A DNA stretch of 64,000 nucleotides. Origin: Cornus controversa. Lineage: Eukaryota > Streptophyta > Magnoliopsida > Cornales > Cornaceae. This document shows positions 1 through 11,421 of the stretch, in pieces; the first letter of the stretch is position 1, and every line of letters begins with the position of its first letter. The DNA is taken from positions 78,978,533 to 79,042,532 of the forward strand of contig CM048845.1 in NCBI GenBank assembly GCA_026545225.1, read 5' to 3'. Below the pieces are notes generated by a model. The model saw only the letters and a list, made by a program, of their open reading frames with translations, was not told where the DNA came from and did no database searches. The translations under genes were made by a program, and so were the position numbers.

Positions 1-1140
1 CCTTAATGGGCATTAATGTCAATAAGAAGTAGCAGTCAGTTTTTCATAATTACAATTTTACAATAACAAACATTCACATACAAAAAAAGTGTTATTATAT
101 TGAAGGTTAACAATGTAATTTCATGAAAACACCAATGGAAATCATGAGACTGAGATGACTTACACGTGGGCGAGCTGGCATGTCCACACGTGTGAATAAT
201 TAACAACCATCCACTGCCCACTAAAGTAGGCTTCCGGTACAACTCTTTCTTTTTTCTTTTATCATTTCTTTTCTTTTCTTCATCTGATTTTTTAAAATAA
301 ATTCCAGACTTTTCTTTTGATGAATTAACCCAACTTTGTACTAAAAGTCTAGAATACCACTAGTCTAAAGTTGGAAGAAAGGGAAGAGATCTTTCATACT
401 TCTTAATCGTTAATTTTTTATCCGGACAAAATTAGATGAAAGAGAGGAGGGAAACAATAAAATATTGATCTAAAATCATAAAATTACTTCTTTAACCTTC
501 ATCTATTTACAAAATTACTTATTATATCATCCACCTATTTTAAGCCTACTACAACTATCTTACGTACAAGGATCGACGATAAAAAAACACCTATAAGTAT
601 CGTTTCTAATTTTTTTCGAAATTTTTTTGTTTCTCATAAATACCGAAGTTATGAACTCTTTTTTTTTCTAAAGGTTTTTTTTTTTTTACTTTTTTTTCAA
701 TAAATAATAAAGTAGGTAGACTCTTTTTTTTTCACCGATTCTTTTTCTAATTAAAATTTCCATTGAAAGAAAACACCCAATTACAAAAATTATAGAAATA
801 AATTCCTTCGTACATGTTATCAAATGAAGGTATATTAGTAAAATGATATAAAAACTCTCATTTCCTTCTTTCCAACAAGAAATTTATAACTCCATTAATC
901 ATTTCTACTATCCTTTTCATTCAACCTAATAAAAAAAATTTATAACTCCATCAATTCTTTCTACTATCCCTTTCATTCAACCTAATAAAAAGTGAGAGAG
1001 ACACTATCCCTTTTCTAAATATGTCACAACTGTCCCTCCTCATTTCATCCTTTCTATCCATTTTTCTTCGCAAGTGTCTAAAGTGATAGGGACACATAAT
1101 ATATAACTTTTCCTATATAAACTTAGAAGTGGCCTCCTTT
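1..1140. repeat. Left part of tandem segmental duplication, copy A
   Basis: This non-coding AT-rich stretch matches 6609-7870 over nearly its whole length with small indels. Shared blocks include the GGGCATTAATGTCAATA start, the polypyrimidine run near 250 and the repeated CTACTATCCCTTTCATTCAA blocks near 960. It is the upstream end of a direct duplication that also contains ankyrin genes A and B. No open frame here looks coding. Confidence 0.8.
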
Positions 1141-2683
1141 AATAAGGATTCATGAAAACCAAGATGAGCACATGATCATGTGTGTGACCATGGAAATAAC
1201 ATTTCTTTTTCTTTCTTTCCTTTCCTTTCCTTTTCCTTTTCTTTTTCTTTTTCTTTTCCCTTTTAACTTTCTCTTTCCATTTCATTTTTCAAATCAATTT
1301 AAAAAAAATCATTTTGATGAATCAATAACCATCAATTTTTTACTAGTTGTTCTAAAAAAAAAACTTATTTCTACAGTGCACCTTTAAACATTTAAGAGAT
1401 ATAACTCTCAGTTAATATTTATTTGGTGTGTATATGAAATGCTTAAATAAACGCCATAAACACATAATTTTCACTCACATTTACGAATGTTGGGTTAGGA
1501 GACGAATGGGAGATGAATATATCTACTTCAATGACTCCAGCTCCATATTTTGAACCTTCAATTTTACCAATTAGATAAGACTAATTAACATTCAAATTAA
1601 GGCTGCAAAGTGCAAACTAAAGCAAGTTAAACTCTTTTGAAGTTACAACATTGGTTTTATTTTATTTTATTTTTAAATAAAAGGTCGAGAATTTAAATTT
1701 TAAGTAAACAAGTAATGTCTAAATTATTTGGAAGGATTTGAAGAAACAAAATCTTGTAAAAGCATAGGGATAGAAAATGATTTTCCGTCCCATCACATCA
1801 TCTAAGTCCTTTTGCTTTTGTATTTTGAAAACTTAATTCTATCAGTCATCATGTGCAGGGAAAGCACAACCATACTAACTAAAGTTATTTTCTTCATCTT
1901 GTTGGAAAAAAAGGACGTAAATAAATTCCATATCTTTTTATTTTGCTAAATTCCGATATCTTTTTGCTAAACTTAACATATAGAATTCTGTCTGATGTCA
2001 TTGTGGAAGATCACACTTTTGGAAAAAAATTATGGGGAGGCTTTGGAGATTCGGAGAAGTAAATTTACAATCGTCGAAATAAAGTACAACAACACCTCAG
2101 GTTTACAATTGCGACTACTTCGTTCAACTACCGTAGATTTTTGCCTAACGTCAAAATCCTCTCAGAAGGATAACCGGAAGAAAAAGAACACTCAACAAGT
2201 ATTCTGTTCCCCTCATAGCTCGATCTTCTTCTCATTCCTCACCAACGAACAGTTGTAGAAGAAACCAATCTAACAACTTCATCACGAAAAAATTTCAATG
2301 CAATCTTTGAATAGTTGATCAAACAAATAGAAAACACCCTAAATCACTCTATGAAATATATGTGTGCTCTCAAAAATATAAACAAAAAATTTGAAGAAAA
2401 ATCCTTACACTTTGAAAGGAGACGAAAAATATCACTACAACACATGTCTTGGAACTGATTTTGTATCAAACAGCATTGTCAATTCAGTTTTAACAAGCTT
2501 TTAATGAAATTCTCAATAAATTTTGTTGAGTTGAGTTGGGTGTGTCACTTAAGGCATTTTCTAACATAATTAATTTAGGTGTTACCTACTATGACTGCAC
2601 TTTTATAGTCTCCTAGAAATGAATATGCATTAGAAGCCCAACAAACATGTTCTTTCATTTATGATGAGTTTCCCTCTGATTAG
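1141..2683. other. Stretch found only in duplication copy A
   Basis: Copy B passes from the end of the shared block (about 7870) to the promoter-proximal repeats (about 8055) in under 200 bases. Copy A has about 1.5 kb of different sequence here. Apart from the LTR fragment at 1995-2400 I recognise nothing; 1200-1290 is a C/T-rich low-complexity tract. It is probably inserted DNA, but I did not find clean borders. Confidence 0.5.
1995..2400 (-). mobile_element. Fragment of Copia LTR (SIRE-like lineage), reversed
   Basis: The reverse strand matches the middle of the LTR of the Copia element at 37963-45767 and the LTR piece around 22010-22310. Shared blocks run from CACCTCAGGTTTACAATTGC through AACAAGTATTCTGTTCCC to TGTGTGCTCTCAAAAATAT. 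The open frame here is only LTR sequence. Both ends and any target duplication are lost, so this is an old remnant. Confidence 0.7.
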
Positions 2684-2950
2684 TTGTCACGGCCAGTTCT
2701 GTGAATACAAATTTATTGTAGAACCACAAAACGACAAAGACTAGGTTGTTGGGGTTTCTTTTTTTTTTTTTGAGGGCTTGTGTGTGTGTTGCTGTTAACC
2801 CAAAAATGTGCAGTCACGTATGATGCTCTTGAAATGGGCCACTAAATAGACCAGCCCAAGGGTCAGACACAAGAAAAGGTGTCACAGCTGAAATGGGCTA
2901 TTTAAAGTGGCAGTACTGTGAATACAAATTTATTGTAGAACCACAAAACA
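2684..2950. repeat. Promoter-proximal tandem repeat, copy A
   Basis: Two partial copies of a unit contain the block GAATACAAATTTATTGTAGA (near 2702 and 2922), and one copy of ATGATGCTCTTGAAATGGGC is present near 2819. The same unit occurs twice upstream of gene B (8057-8412). It lies about 600 bases before gene A, so it may be part of the shared promoter region. Confidence 0.6.
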
Positions 2951-3558
2951 ACAAAGACAACACAGAGCTTCAGTTTATGGTTTCCATTCTCCATTGAGCC
3001 CCTTAACCACGCCAGGTTCTCTTCTCTCTAAAATTGTCTGCGTTTAATTGGCTGTGAATGTTTTTTTTTTTTCCACATCATTCTATCAATTTAAATCTAA
3101 ATATCTATGACTTGCTGGTTACATGGAATAATTAAGGCTCAATCTTTAATTCATTGCTTATGGTAGATCACTGAATTGTTATTGGGACTCAAAATTTGAT
3201 CTTTTTACTTTGTTTCTTTTACTGACTATGCATATAGTTGGCTCATGGCTGTAGCTGTTGGAGCTTTACTCTTCCTTTGATGCATCATGATCCTAGAATT
3301 ACTTTGCTGAGTTGTACTAAAAAATTTCAGTTTTCTTGATCCTCTATGTCCAAACTTCTAGGCTAAGTTTTCCTAACATGTTATCTTTGTCTATTGCAAG
3401 ATAGAAAAGAACTATCTTTCGCATTGTAGTGCCAATTCTATTAATAATGGGTGTTACACTATTACCTTCCTCACTCCCCATTCTATTAGAATCTCCCTCA
3501 TACTTGGATTATCAGGCGATATATAGCTTTAGCTGCTTAACTGTACAATCTCCTCAGG
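2951..3558 (+). promoter_or_regulatory. Upstream region and probable 5' UTR of gene A
   Basis: The stretch 2980-3390 is conserved upstream of gene B (8410-8680), and part of it is found reversed at 60181-60345 beside the split pseudogene. A possible 5' UTR exon ends at the CCACGCCAG/GTTCTC site near 3015. The start codon follows directly after an acceptor-like CTCCTCAG (3550-3557). A 5' UTR intron is therefore possible, but this is inference and needs transcript data. Confidence 0.4.
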
Positions 3559-5154
3559 ATGGAGCAGAAGTTGAAGAATGCTGCCGAAGAGGGAAATATT
3601 GATGCGTTGTATGCACTGTTTCGGGAGAATCCATACATATTGAAGAACATTGATAAGATCCCATTTGCTGATACTCCTCTACATATAGCAGCATCTGCTG
3701 GGTGTACCCACTTTGCTGTTGAAATGATTAGCTTAAAGCCATCATTTGGTAGGAAGTTAAACCCAGATGGCTTAAGGCCTTTGCATTTAGCACTGCAAAA
3801 TGGGCATACAGAGATTGTGATGAGGCTCATAAATATTGACAGCGAGCTCAGCCGTGTCCAAGGGAAGGAGAGGATCACTCCTTTGCATCATGTAGCTAAA
3901 AGAAATGAGTTTGATCTATTGGCTGAATTTCTATGTGCTTGTCCAGCATCCATCAAGGATTTGACAGTTCGAGGAGAGACTGCAGTGCATATTGCCACCA
4001 GAAATGGAAGCTTTGAAGCTCTAGAAGTCCTTTTGGGATGGCTTCATAAATTCCACAATGAACAGTTGGAAAACTGGAAGAATGAGGATGGTGACACAGC
4101 GTTGCATATTGCAGCGTCCACTAACCAACTTCAGGTGCTCTCTTTTGCTCCATTTTTCATGCATATATGTAGTGGTAGCACATATATAATATAATATAGT
4201 CTCTGTTGGTCGCTTTAAGGATGCCAACCATTACTTTTACTTTTATTTAATGCCAAATCTAATTGTTTATGAATTAAATATGATTTCTCCATTGTTGATC
4301 AGCTCGTGAAGTTGTTAATCAAAAATGGAGTGGACAAATCTGCAAGGAATTTGGAGGGTAAAACTGCAGTTGATTTATCTGAAGGAAATGAAGAGGTCAG
4401 AAACATTTTAGCCTGCGCCTGCAAAGGAGAACTTTCAAAATCTTCATCATCCCCTTCTAAATCAACTAGTCTTGCATATTTTGTGAGTTCTGTAGAGCTC
4501 TATGAAAAATTGTCGTGGCTTGTTCCTAATATGAGTAAAGGTTTGTCAGGTGACATGCTCAACGCGATACTGGTTGTAGCTGTGCTTATTGCAACCGCTA
4601 CTTATCAAATTGTACTCCAACCCCCTGGTGGATTCCGACAAGAAGACAACAATAATCCCACCATTAATATTCCCTTTCTCAACAGTAGTGCCCTTCTCAA
4701 CAGCACTACTACTACTACCATAGATCATTATATTTTTGCTATCATCAACAATACTGCCGCCATCAACAGTTCTTCTGCCATTGACGACCGTGCTGGGACA
4801 GTAGTTATGTCTACACCTCATTTCAATGTCTTAAATACTCTCAACTCAATTGCATTTGCTGCCTCAATTGGAGTGATTTTTGTTGCCCTCCCATTCACAT
4901 CTCATAGTTGGCTATTGGGACTTTCTCTAGTTTTCTTGGCCTGCAATTATTTATATGCAATAACATTTATATCACCATCTCTATATTCTACCCTTATCTC
5001 ATTTGGCGCATATCTATTATTTGGGTCCTTTGTTTTTACAAGGTATTGGGTTATCCGGAAGGAAAGCAGAATCTTTAGAATCTTTAGAAGGGTGCCACTC
5101 TGCAGGTTTAATCCCTCTCACTACATTGAGATGAGGCACCAATTGTTTGGTTGA
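3559..5154 (+). CDS. BDA1-like: BDA1-like ankyrin-repeat/PGG membrane protein, gene A
   Basis: Two exons, join(3559..4134,4303..5154), encode 475 residues; the 168-bp intron is GT-AG in phase 0. The first ATG follows CTCCTCAGG and matches the start in gene B. Ankyrin repeats lie at about residues 2-30 (degenerate), 36-65, 70-99, 104-134, 138-168 and 176-207, the last spanning the splice junction. A PGG domain begins near residue 276 (DMLNAILVVAV) with the PPGG motif at 299-302. Four hydrophobic segments follow in all, at the PGG start and in the last 130 residues. BDA1 and relatives are membrane-anchored ankyrin proteins; Arabidopsis BDA1 acts in immune signalling with the receptor-like protein SNC2. 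The loop between the first two membrane segments is rich in Asn, Thr and Ser with several N-x-S/T sites. Function here is inferred from family only. Confidence 0.9.
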
Positions 5155-5490
5155 GAGTGGTGGACACAGCAGATGAACCACCCAGCACCAACATGGATAT
5201 CTCAAACGGTGACTCTATTACACGCCCGTTGTTTCCTTATCTTTAAAACAATACGAAAGTTGGTGAATAAAATTCTCAGATTATGTGGACTAGCTTAGAC
5301 TGCCCCATAAACTGAGCAGTGTGTTCTTTACTTTCAGTCAAGTGTTCTTGTGATTTCTCCACTTCTGCTTAGGTGTGTTGTTGTAATATAACTCTCAAAT
5401 TGATTGTACAACTTTAGCGTAAATCTTATTAGTTCTATTTCGGAGTTTCTTTCTTTCTTCTTCAGACTATATCCCGCCTCTTAAACCGAA
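5155..5490 (+). other. 3' flank of gene A with polyadenylation signal
   Basis: This matches the 3' flank of gene B (10577-10917) closely. A canonical AATAAA at 5266-5271 is conserved in gene B at 10699-10704. Similarity to copy B ends where the MITE at 5491 starts. Confidence 0.55.
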
Positions 5491-5670
5491 GAGCAATACT
5501 ACACGTCATGAAAACATTTCATGAATTTTTATCTTGAATGATGTGGCAATTAAATGGTGAGTTAGTATTGGTGGGATTCTCCCATACACGAAATTCTTAT
5601 GATATTATCACCTACCACATCATTAATGATAGCAATTCATGATAAAATTTTATAACGTTTAACATTTCCC
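5491..5670. mobile_element. MITE with imperfect terminal inverted repeats
   Basis: This roughly 180-bp AT-rich element has inverted ends (GAGCAATACTACACGTCATG on the left, the complement of a GGAAATGTTAAACG end on the right). It is the same family as 27524-27704, in the opposite orientation. No coding potential. A matching target duplication is not visible here, so this copy may have lost a border. Confidence 0.7.
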
Positions 5671-5766
5671 TATATAGGCTAGCTATGTATTATGTATGAG
5701 TAGTAGGAGTAAATGCGAAATTAAAGTGAACAAATTAATGAAAGAGAGAATTAATGTCAAATTAAC
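5671..5766. other. Short spacer and intron remnant
   Basis: The stretch between the MITE and the ankyrin fragment holds the beginning of that fragment's former intron (GTTAATTTG on the minus strand) and nothing else recognisable. Confidence 0.4.
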
Positions 5767-6467
5767 CTGATGTTGGTTATTGGATGCTGCAATATGCAAC
5801 CCCGTGTCACCATCCTTGTTCTTCCATGTCAGCACCCCTTTGTTGGCAATGGCCGCTATCGCAAGAGTCGGACTATAAAAAGGTTTGACATCTTAACTTT
5901 CCGATTGATCTTATAGTGCCATCCCAAAATGACTTGAGCAGTTTCAATGCTGCTGTTTCTCAGGGCAACATGCAAAGCAGTTTCACCTTGGATCGTCAAA
6001 TCCTCCATAGATTTTGGACAAGCGCACAAAAATTCCGCCACAAGATTGAAATTATTTCTTTGAGCTGCGTAATGCAACGGAGTCATCATCTCCTTCCCTT
6101 GGACACGAATGAGCTCGCTCTCAATATTTACGAGCCTTATCGCAATTTCAGTTTTCTGTCTCGCACTCTCATCAGCTGCTGCTGCTGCTGCTTCCTCTAG
6201 ATCTTGTGGAAGAAGATGAGGCACAGCCAAATGCAAGGGGCTTAGTCCACTTGGATTCAGCTTCCGACCAAACGATCGCTTTAACATAAATATTTCAATG
6301 GCGAAATCCAAATGCCCAGCAGAAGCAGCCTTGTGAAGTGGAGTTTCAACAAATGGAATCTTATCAATGTCCTCCAACACATTCGGATTTTCCCCAATCA
6401 CTGCGTACAAGCCGTCGATAATTCCATTTTCAGCAGCAGCATTCAACTTCTTAATAAGATCATCCAT
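5767..6467 (-). pseudogene. Ankyrin-only BDA1-like fragment, PGG exon missing
   Basis: The reading frame starts at the ATG at 6467 (MDDLIKKLNAAAENG) and runs through four to five ankyrin repeats closest to gene C, including the [18 protein letters not shown] block. It contains a run of Ala codons (GCT repeats, near 6172-6200) absent from gene C. The frame stops at 5856. A different frame then restores the last repeat (GVLTWKNKDGDTGLHIAAS) up to a good GT donor at 5766, so there is a frameshift near 5860. No PGG exon lies downstream, because gene A's 3' end and a MITE occupy that place. It is tail-to-tail with gene A. Probably a dead truncated copy; a short ankyrin-only protein of about 204 residues could still be made. 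Confidence 0.75.
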
Positions 6468-6497
6468 CCCAACCTTCTGTTTTTTGTAGCTAAAAAA

Positions 6498-6501
<4 letters not shown>

Positions 6502-6530
<29 letters not shown>
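6502..6530. repeat. (TA)n microsatellite
   Basis: A run of alternating T and A lies just upstream of the ankyrin fragment's start codon. Confidence 0.9.
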
Positions 6531-6534
<4 letters not shown>

Positions 6535-6608
6535 CCCCTTACAATCAGAAATATTGGTAGGTACGCGGTCCATTTATGAAACCAACCCCCATTTATAAGT
6601 AAAGTGGT

Positions 6609-8056
6609 GACCTTATGGGCATTAATGTCAATAGGAAGTAGCAGTCAGTTTTTGATAATTACAATTTTACACCAACAAACATTCACATACAAAAACATAA
6701 TTATAGACCTCACTCAAAATTTTAAAACAACCCACACCCACAACTTTTATAATTAAAAAAAAGTGTTATTCTATTGAAGGGTAACAATGTAATTTCATGA
6801 AAACATAACCATGAAACTGAGAGGACTCACACGTGCGTGCGCTAGCACGTCCACATGTGTCAATAATTAACAGCCATCCACTGCACTAAAGTAGGCTTCC
6901 GGTACAACTCTTTCTTTTTCCTTTTCTTTTTTCTTTTATCATTTCTTTTCTTTTTTTCATCTGATTTTTCAAAATATATTCAAGAATTTTCTTTTGATGA
7001 ATTAACCCAACTTTGTACTAGAAGTCTAGAATACCACTAGTCATCACCAATATGTTTTGTTTGTTTGGAGGGATTAGAGAGGCTTTCTTATTTGGTTAGA
7101 AAGAAGGGAAGAGATCTTTTATCCCTCTTAATCGTTAATTTTTTATCCACCCAAAATTGGACGAAAGAGAGGAGAGAAACAATGAAATATTGATCTAAAA
7201 TCATAAAATTACTTCTTTAATCTTTATTTATTTACAAAATTACTTATTCTATCATCCACTTATTTTAACCCTACTACAACTCTCTTACATACAAGGATTG
7301 ACAATTAAAAAACACCCATAAGTATGGTTTCTAATTTTTTTTGAACTTTTTTTGTTTCTCATAAACACCAAAGTTTATGAACTCTTTTTTTTTTTTTGAC
7401 TTTTTTTCAATAAATAATAAAGTAGGTGGACTCTTTTTTTTTCACTGATTCTTTTTCTAATTAAGATTTTTATTGAAACAAAACACCCAATTACAAAAAT
7501 TATGGAAATAAATTCATTCATACACGTCAATTTAATTAATAAAGGTATATTAATAAAATGATATAAAAACTTTCATTTCCTTCCTTCCAACCAAATAAAA
7601 AGAAATTTATTACTTCATCAATTCTTTCTACTATCCCTTTCATTCAACCTAATAAAAAAAAATTATAACTCCATCAATCCCTTCTACTATCCATTTCATT
7701 CAACCTAATAAAAAGTGAGAGATACATTATCCCATCCCTTAAAATGTCACATCTGTCCCTTCTCTTCTTATCCTTTCTATCCATTTTTCTACCACAAGTG
7801 TCTAAAGTGGTAGGGACACATAATATATAACTTTTTCTATAAACTTAGAAGTGGCCTCCTTTAATAAGTGGCCTTCTTCCTACAACAACCTCCCATCAAT
7901 CTCTGGACCTATATAGAGACACAGCCAGTTTGTATGGTAATTCCTGGCCTGCTTGGTCTTTTTCTGTGTTCTGTGGTGTTTTGTTGAGTTCCATATCCCT
8001 GTCCCTATGGAAATGAGTCTCAGCCTCTCAGCCCTCCTCTGTTTCTTTCGTGCAAT
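6609..8056. repeat. Upstream part of tandem segmental duplication, copy B
   Basis: 6609-7870 repeats 1-1140 in the same order, including GGGCATTAATGTCAATAGG and the TATCCCTTTCATTCAACC blocks. 7871-8056 has no counterpart in copy A; it contains a TATA-like CCTATATAGAGAC (about 7909-7921) of unknown use. I see no coding frame. Confidence 0.75.
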
Positions 8057-8412
8057 CAATTATGATGCTCTTGAAATGGGCCACTAAATAGACCAGCCCA
8101 AGGACAGACACAAGAAAAGGTGTCACATTTGAAATGGGCCACTTAAAGTGGCAGTCCTGTGAATACAAACTTATTGTAGAACCACAAATTCACAAAACAA
8201 CAAAGATAAGGGTGTTGGGGTTTTTTGTTTTTTTTGGGGTTGCGTGTGTGTTGCTGTTAACCCAAAAATGTGCAGTCAAGTATGACTCTCTTGAAATGGC
8301 ACTAAATAGACCAGCCCAAGGGACAGACAAAAAAAGGTGTCATACTTGAAATGGGCTATTTAAAGTGGCACTCCTGTGAATACAAATTTATTGTAGAACC
8401 ACAAAACAACAG
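8057..8412. repeat. Promoter-proximal tandem repeat, copy B
   Basis: Two consecutive copies of a unit of roughly 210 bases begin with a TATGA(T)..CTCTTGAAATGG block and contain GACCAGCCCAAGG and TTATTGTAGAACCAC. The copies start near 8060 and 8280. The open frame over this region is an artefact of the repeat. Confidence 0.65.
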
Positions 8413-8989
8413 GTTCCATTCTCCGTTGAGCCCCTTAACCACGCCAGGTTCTCTTCTCTCTAAAATTGTCAGCATTTAATTGGTTACATGGAATAATTAA
8501 GGCTCAATCTTATTGATTGCTTATGGTAGATCACTGAATTGTTATTGGGACTCAAATTTGATGCATCATGATCCTAGAATTACTTTGCTGAGTTGTACTA
8601 AAAGATTTCAGTTTTCTTGATCCTCTATGTCCAAACTTGTAGGATAAGTTTTCCTAACATGTTATCTTTGTCTATTGCAAGTGAGTTGTCTTTAAATGAC
8701 TGGATATACCAATTCTCCAAGGTTTGCAATTACTTACAGTGCCTTTTTACTGATATCACAATGTTCTCTTTCTTTTTGGTAGGGTAAGTAGTTGCATAAA
8801 GAAGTGTGAAAGTTGTGTGATATTGGTCTTTCTATAATGATGATGATAGAATTTATTTTAAGTAATCTGCTTCAAGATATATAATGGAGATGACTCTTTT
8901 AAATTAATTTATCTAAGAAAATTTATATCTTTATCCAATTAATTATTCCCATGAAGAAAAGAAGTAACTGTACGTACAATCTCCTCAGG
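8413..8989 (+). promoter_or_regulatory. Upstream region and probable 5' UTR of gene B
   Basis: 8415-8680 matches the gene A upstream region, including the CCACGCCAG/GTTCTC candidate donor. From about 8690 to 8960 the sequence diverges from copy A, which has other sequence before its start codon. The CTCCTCAG before the ATG is shared. The piece 8680-8720 is also found reversed near 60211-60255. Confidence 0.4.
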
Positions 8990-10576
8990 ATGGAGCAGAG
9001 GTTGAAGAATGCTGCCGAAGAGGGAAATGTTGATGCGTTGTATGCACTGTTTCGGCAGAATCCATACATATTGGAGGACATTGATAAGATTCCATTTGCT
9101 GATACTCCTCTACATATAGCGGCATCTGCTGGGCGTACCCATTTTGCTGTTGAAATGATTAGCTTAAAGCCGTCATTTGGTAGGAAGTTAAACCCAGATG
9201 GCTTAAGCCCTTTGCATTTAGCACTGCAAAATGGGCATGTCGAGACTGTGATAAGACTCATAAATATTGACAGCGAGCTCATCCGTGTCCAAGGGAAGGA
9301 GAGGATCACTCCTTTGCATCATGTAGCTGAAAGAAATGAATTTGATCTATTGGCTGAATTTCTATGTGCTTGCCCAGCATCCATCAAGGATTTGACAGTT
9401 CGAGGAGAGACTGCAGTGCATATTGCCACCAGAAATGGAAGCTTCGATGCTCTAAAAGTTCTTTTGGGATGGCTTCATAAATTCGACAATGAAGAGTTGA
9501 AAAACTGGAAGGTGCTAAACTGGAAGGATGAGGATGGTGACACAGCGTTGCATATTGCAGCATCCACTAACCAACTTCAGGTGCTCTCTTTTGCTCCATT
9601 TTTCATGCATGTAGTGGTAGCACATGTATAATATATATATATATATATATATAGTCTCTGTTGGTTGTTCTAAGGATGCCAATCATTAATTTCACTTTTA
9701 TTTAATGCCAAATCTAATTGTTTATGAATTAAATATGATGTGTCCATTGTTGATCAGCTAGTGAAGTTGTTAATAAAAAATAAAGTGGACAAATCTGCAA
9801 GGAATTTGGAGGGTAAAACTGCAGTTGATTTATCTGAAGGAAATGAAGAGGTCAACATGCTTATCAAAAAAGAAAGAATGAAAGAAGACGTCAGAACCAT
9901 TTTAGTCTGCGCCTGCACAGGAGTAATTTCGAAAGCTTCATCCCCTCGTAAATTACAAACTCTTGCATCTTTTATGAGTTCTGTAAAGCTCCATGAAAAA
10001 TTGTTGTGGCTTGTTCCTAATATGCATAAAGGTTTGTCAAGTGACATGCTCAACGCGATACTGGTTGTAGCTGTGCTTATTGCAACCGCTACATATCAAA
10101 TTGTACTCCAACCCCCTGGTGGATTTAGACAAGAAGACAACAATTCCACCATTCCCATTCTCAACAATACTGCCATTAACACTACTTCCATAGATCAAAT
10201 TGCTATCAACAATAACAGTGCTGGGACGATAGTTATGCCTGCAGATAAATTCAATAGCATAAATTTTTTCAACTCAGCTGCATTTGCTGCCGCAATTGGA
10301 GTGATTTATCTTGCCCTCCCAATGACATATCATAGTGCACTATTGGGACAATCTCTAGTTTTCCTGGCCCTTAGTTATATGACTTCCATGTCTGAAATAT
10401 CAACATCTATAAATTCTGTCTTTATCTCATTTGGCGCATATCTATTTTTTGCGTCCCTTGTTTGGATAAGGTTTTGGATCATCCTCAAGGAATGGAGAAT
10501 CTTTAGAAGGGTGCCACTCTGCAGGTTTAATCCCACTCACTATGTTGAGATGAGGCACCAACTGGTCGGTTGGTGA
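8990..10576 (+). CDS. BDA1-like: BDA1-like ankyrin-repeat/PGG membrane protein, gene B
   Basis: Two exons, join(8990..9580,9758..10576), encode 469 residues; the 177-bp GT-AG intron contains a (TA)n run not present in gene A. I chose the ATG at 8990 because it aligns with gene A's start; an in-frame ATG at 8951 would add 13 unrelated residues. The ankyrin repeats are nearly identical to gene A. Differences from A are five extra residues before the WKDEDGD repeat, 13 extra residues after SEGNEEV (NMLIKKERMKEDV), and a shorter, different Asn/Thr-rich loop after the PPGGF motif. Four membrane segments and the C-terminal RRVPLCRFNP block are kept. The frame has no lesion, so I take it as a functional tandem duplicate of gene A. 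Confidence 0.9.
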
Positions 10577-10930
10577 AACATTGATTGAGTGTGGTGGACA
10601 CAGCAGTGAACCACCCAGCACCAACATGGATATCTCAAACGGTGAGTCTATTACACGCCCTTTGTTTCCTTATCTTTGAAACAATATGAGAGTTGGTGAA
10701 TAAAATTCTCAGGTTATGTGGACTAGCTCAGACTGCCCCATAAACTGAGCAGTGTGTTCTTTACTTTCAGTCAAGTGTTCTTGTGATTTCTCCACTTCTG
10801 CTCGAGTGTGTTGTTGTAATATATCTCTCAAATTGATTGTACAACTTAAAGTGTAAATCTTATTAGTTCTATTTCGGAGTTTCTTTCTTTCTTTCTTTCT
10901 TCTTCAGACTATATCCTCCCTGTTAAACCA
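10577..10930 (+). other. 3' flank of gene B with polyadenylation signal
   Basis: This is conserved with the gene A flank; AATAAA lies at 10699-10704. Similarity to copy A stops near 10930, which is the right end of the segmental duplication. Confidence 0.55.
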
Positions 10931-11174
10931 AATCACATACTCTTCATACAAAAGTGATCAAATATAGCAACAGCCCAAATTCCGACCTGGCCCGAACACG
11001 TCAACTGGCTAGCTCAACCAGCTTTTCAAACCGTTGAGCTAAGTGTTGAAGCCAGATCTGATAGCCCAACTACAAGCCCAGTAAGCCCGACCTGCGGAGG
11101 CTCATAATTAGGCCTAATTAGACCCGCCAATTTGTCACTTAATATATTTCACATACCTTAATCTTTAACCTATG
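10931..11174. other. Unassigned intergenic stretch
   Basis: The stretch around 10978-11130 is less AT-rich than its surroundings (GCCCGAACACG, AGCCCGACCTGCGG) and looks like a degraded repeat. I could not assign a family. Confidence 0.3.
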
Positions 11175-11176
11175 TA

Positions 11177-11419
11177 CTCCTTCCCTCAGTTAGGAACCTA
11201 ACTTTTAAGAACGGCGGATTTTAATATTTTTTTATTGTATTGGTAGTGAATGAATTATCTAATTTATCTATAGTAATGTCTTAATTGTTTTTATAAATTC
11301 AATACAAGAAGGTTAAATTAGTAATGTTACAAAATATAGTACATTGACTCTTGAATTAAGACAACTATTTTGAGACAACCAAAAATGAAAAGTGGACAAT
11401 TAATATGAGACAGAGGGAG
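11177..11419. mobile_element. Stowaway-type MITE (Tc1/mariner)
   Basis: The element starts CTCCTTCCCTCAGTTAGGAA and ends GAGACAGAGGGAG, whose complement is CTCCCTCTGTCTC. It is flanked by TA on both sides (11175-11176 and 11420-11421). Length 243 bp, non-coding. The ends and TA target fit the Stowaway family. Confidence 0.8.
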
Positions 11420-11421
11420 TA

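Noticed and set aside
5856..6533. ATG at the far end of the 225-codon frame (6533) as start of the ankyrin fragment
   Set aside because: The extra residues are translated (TA)n sequence; the ATG at 6467 matches the family start.
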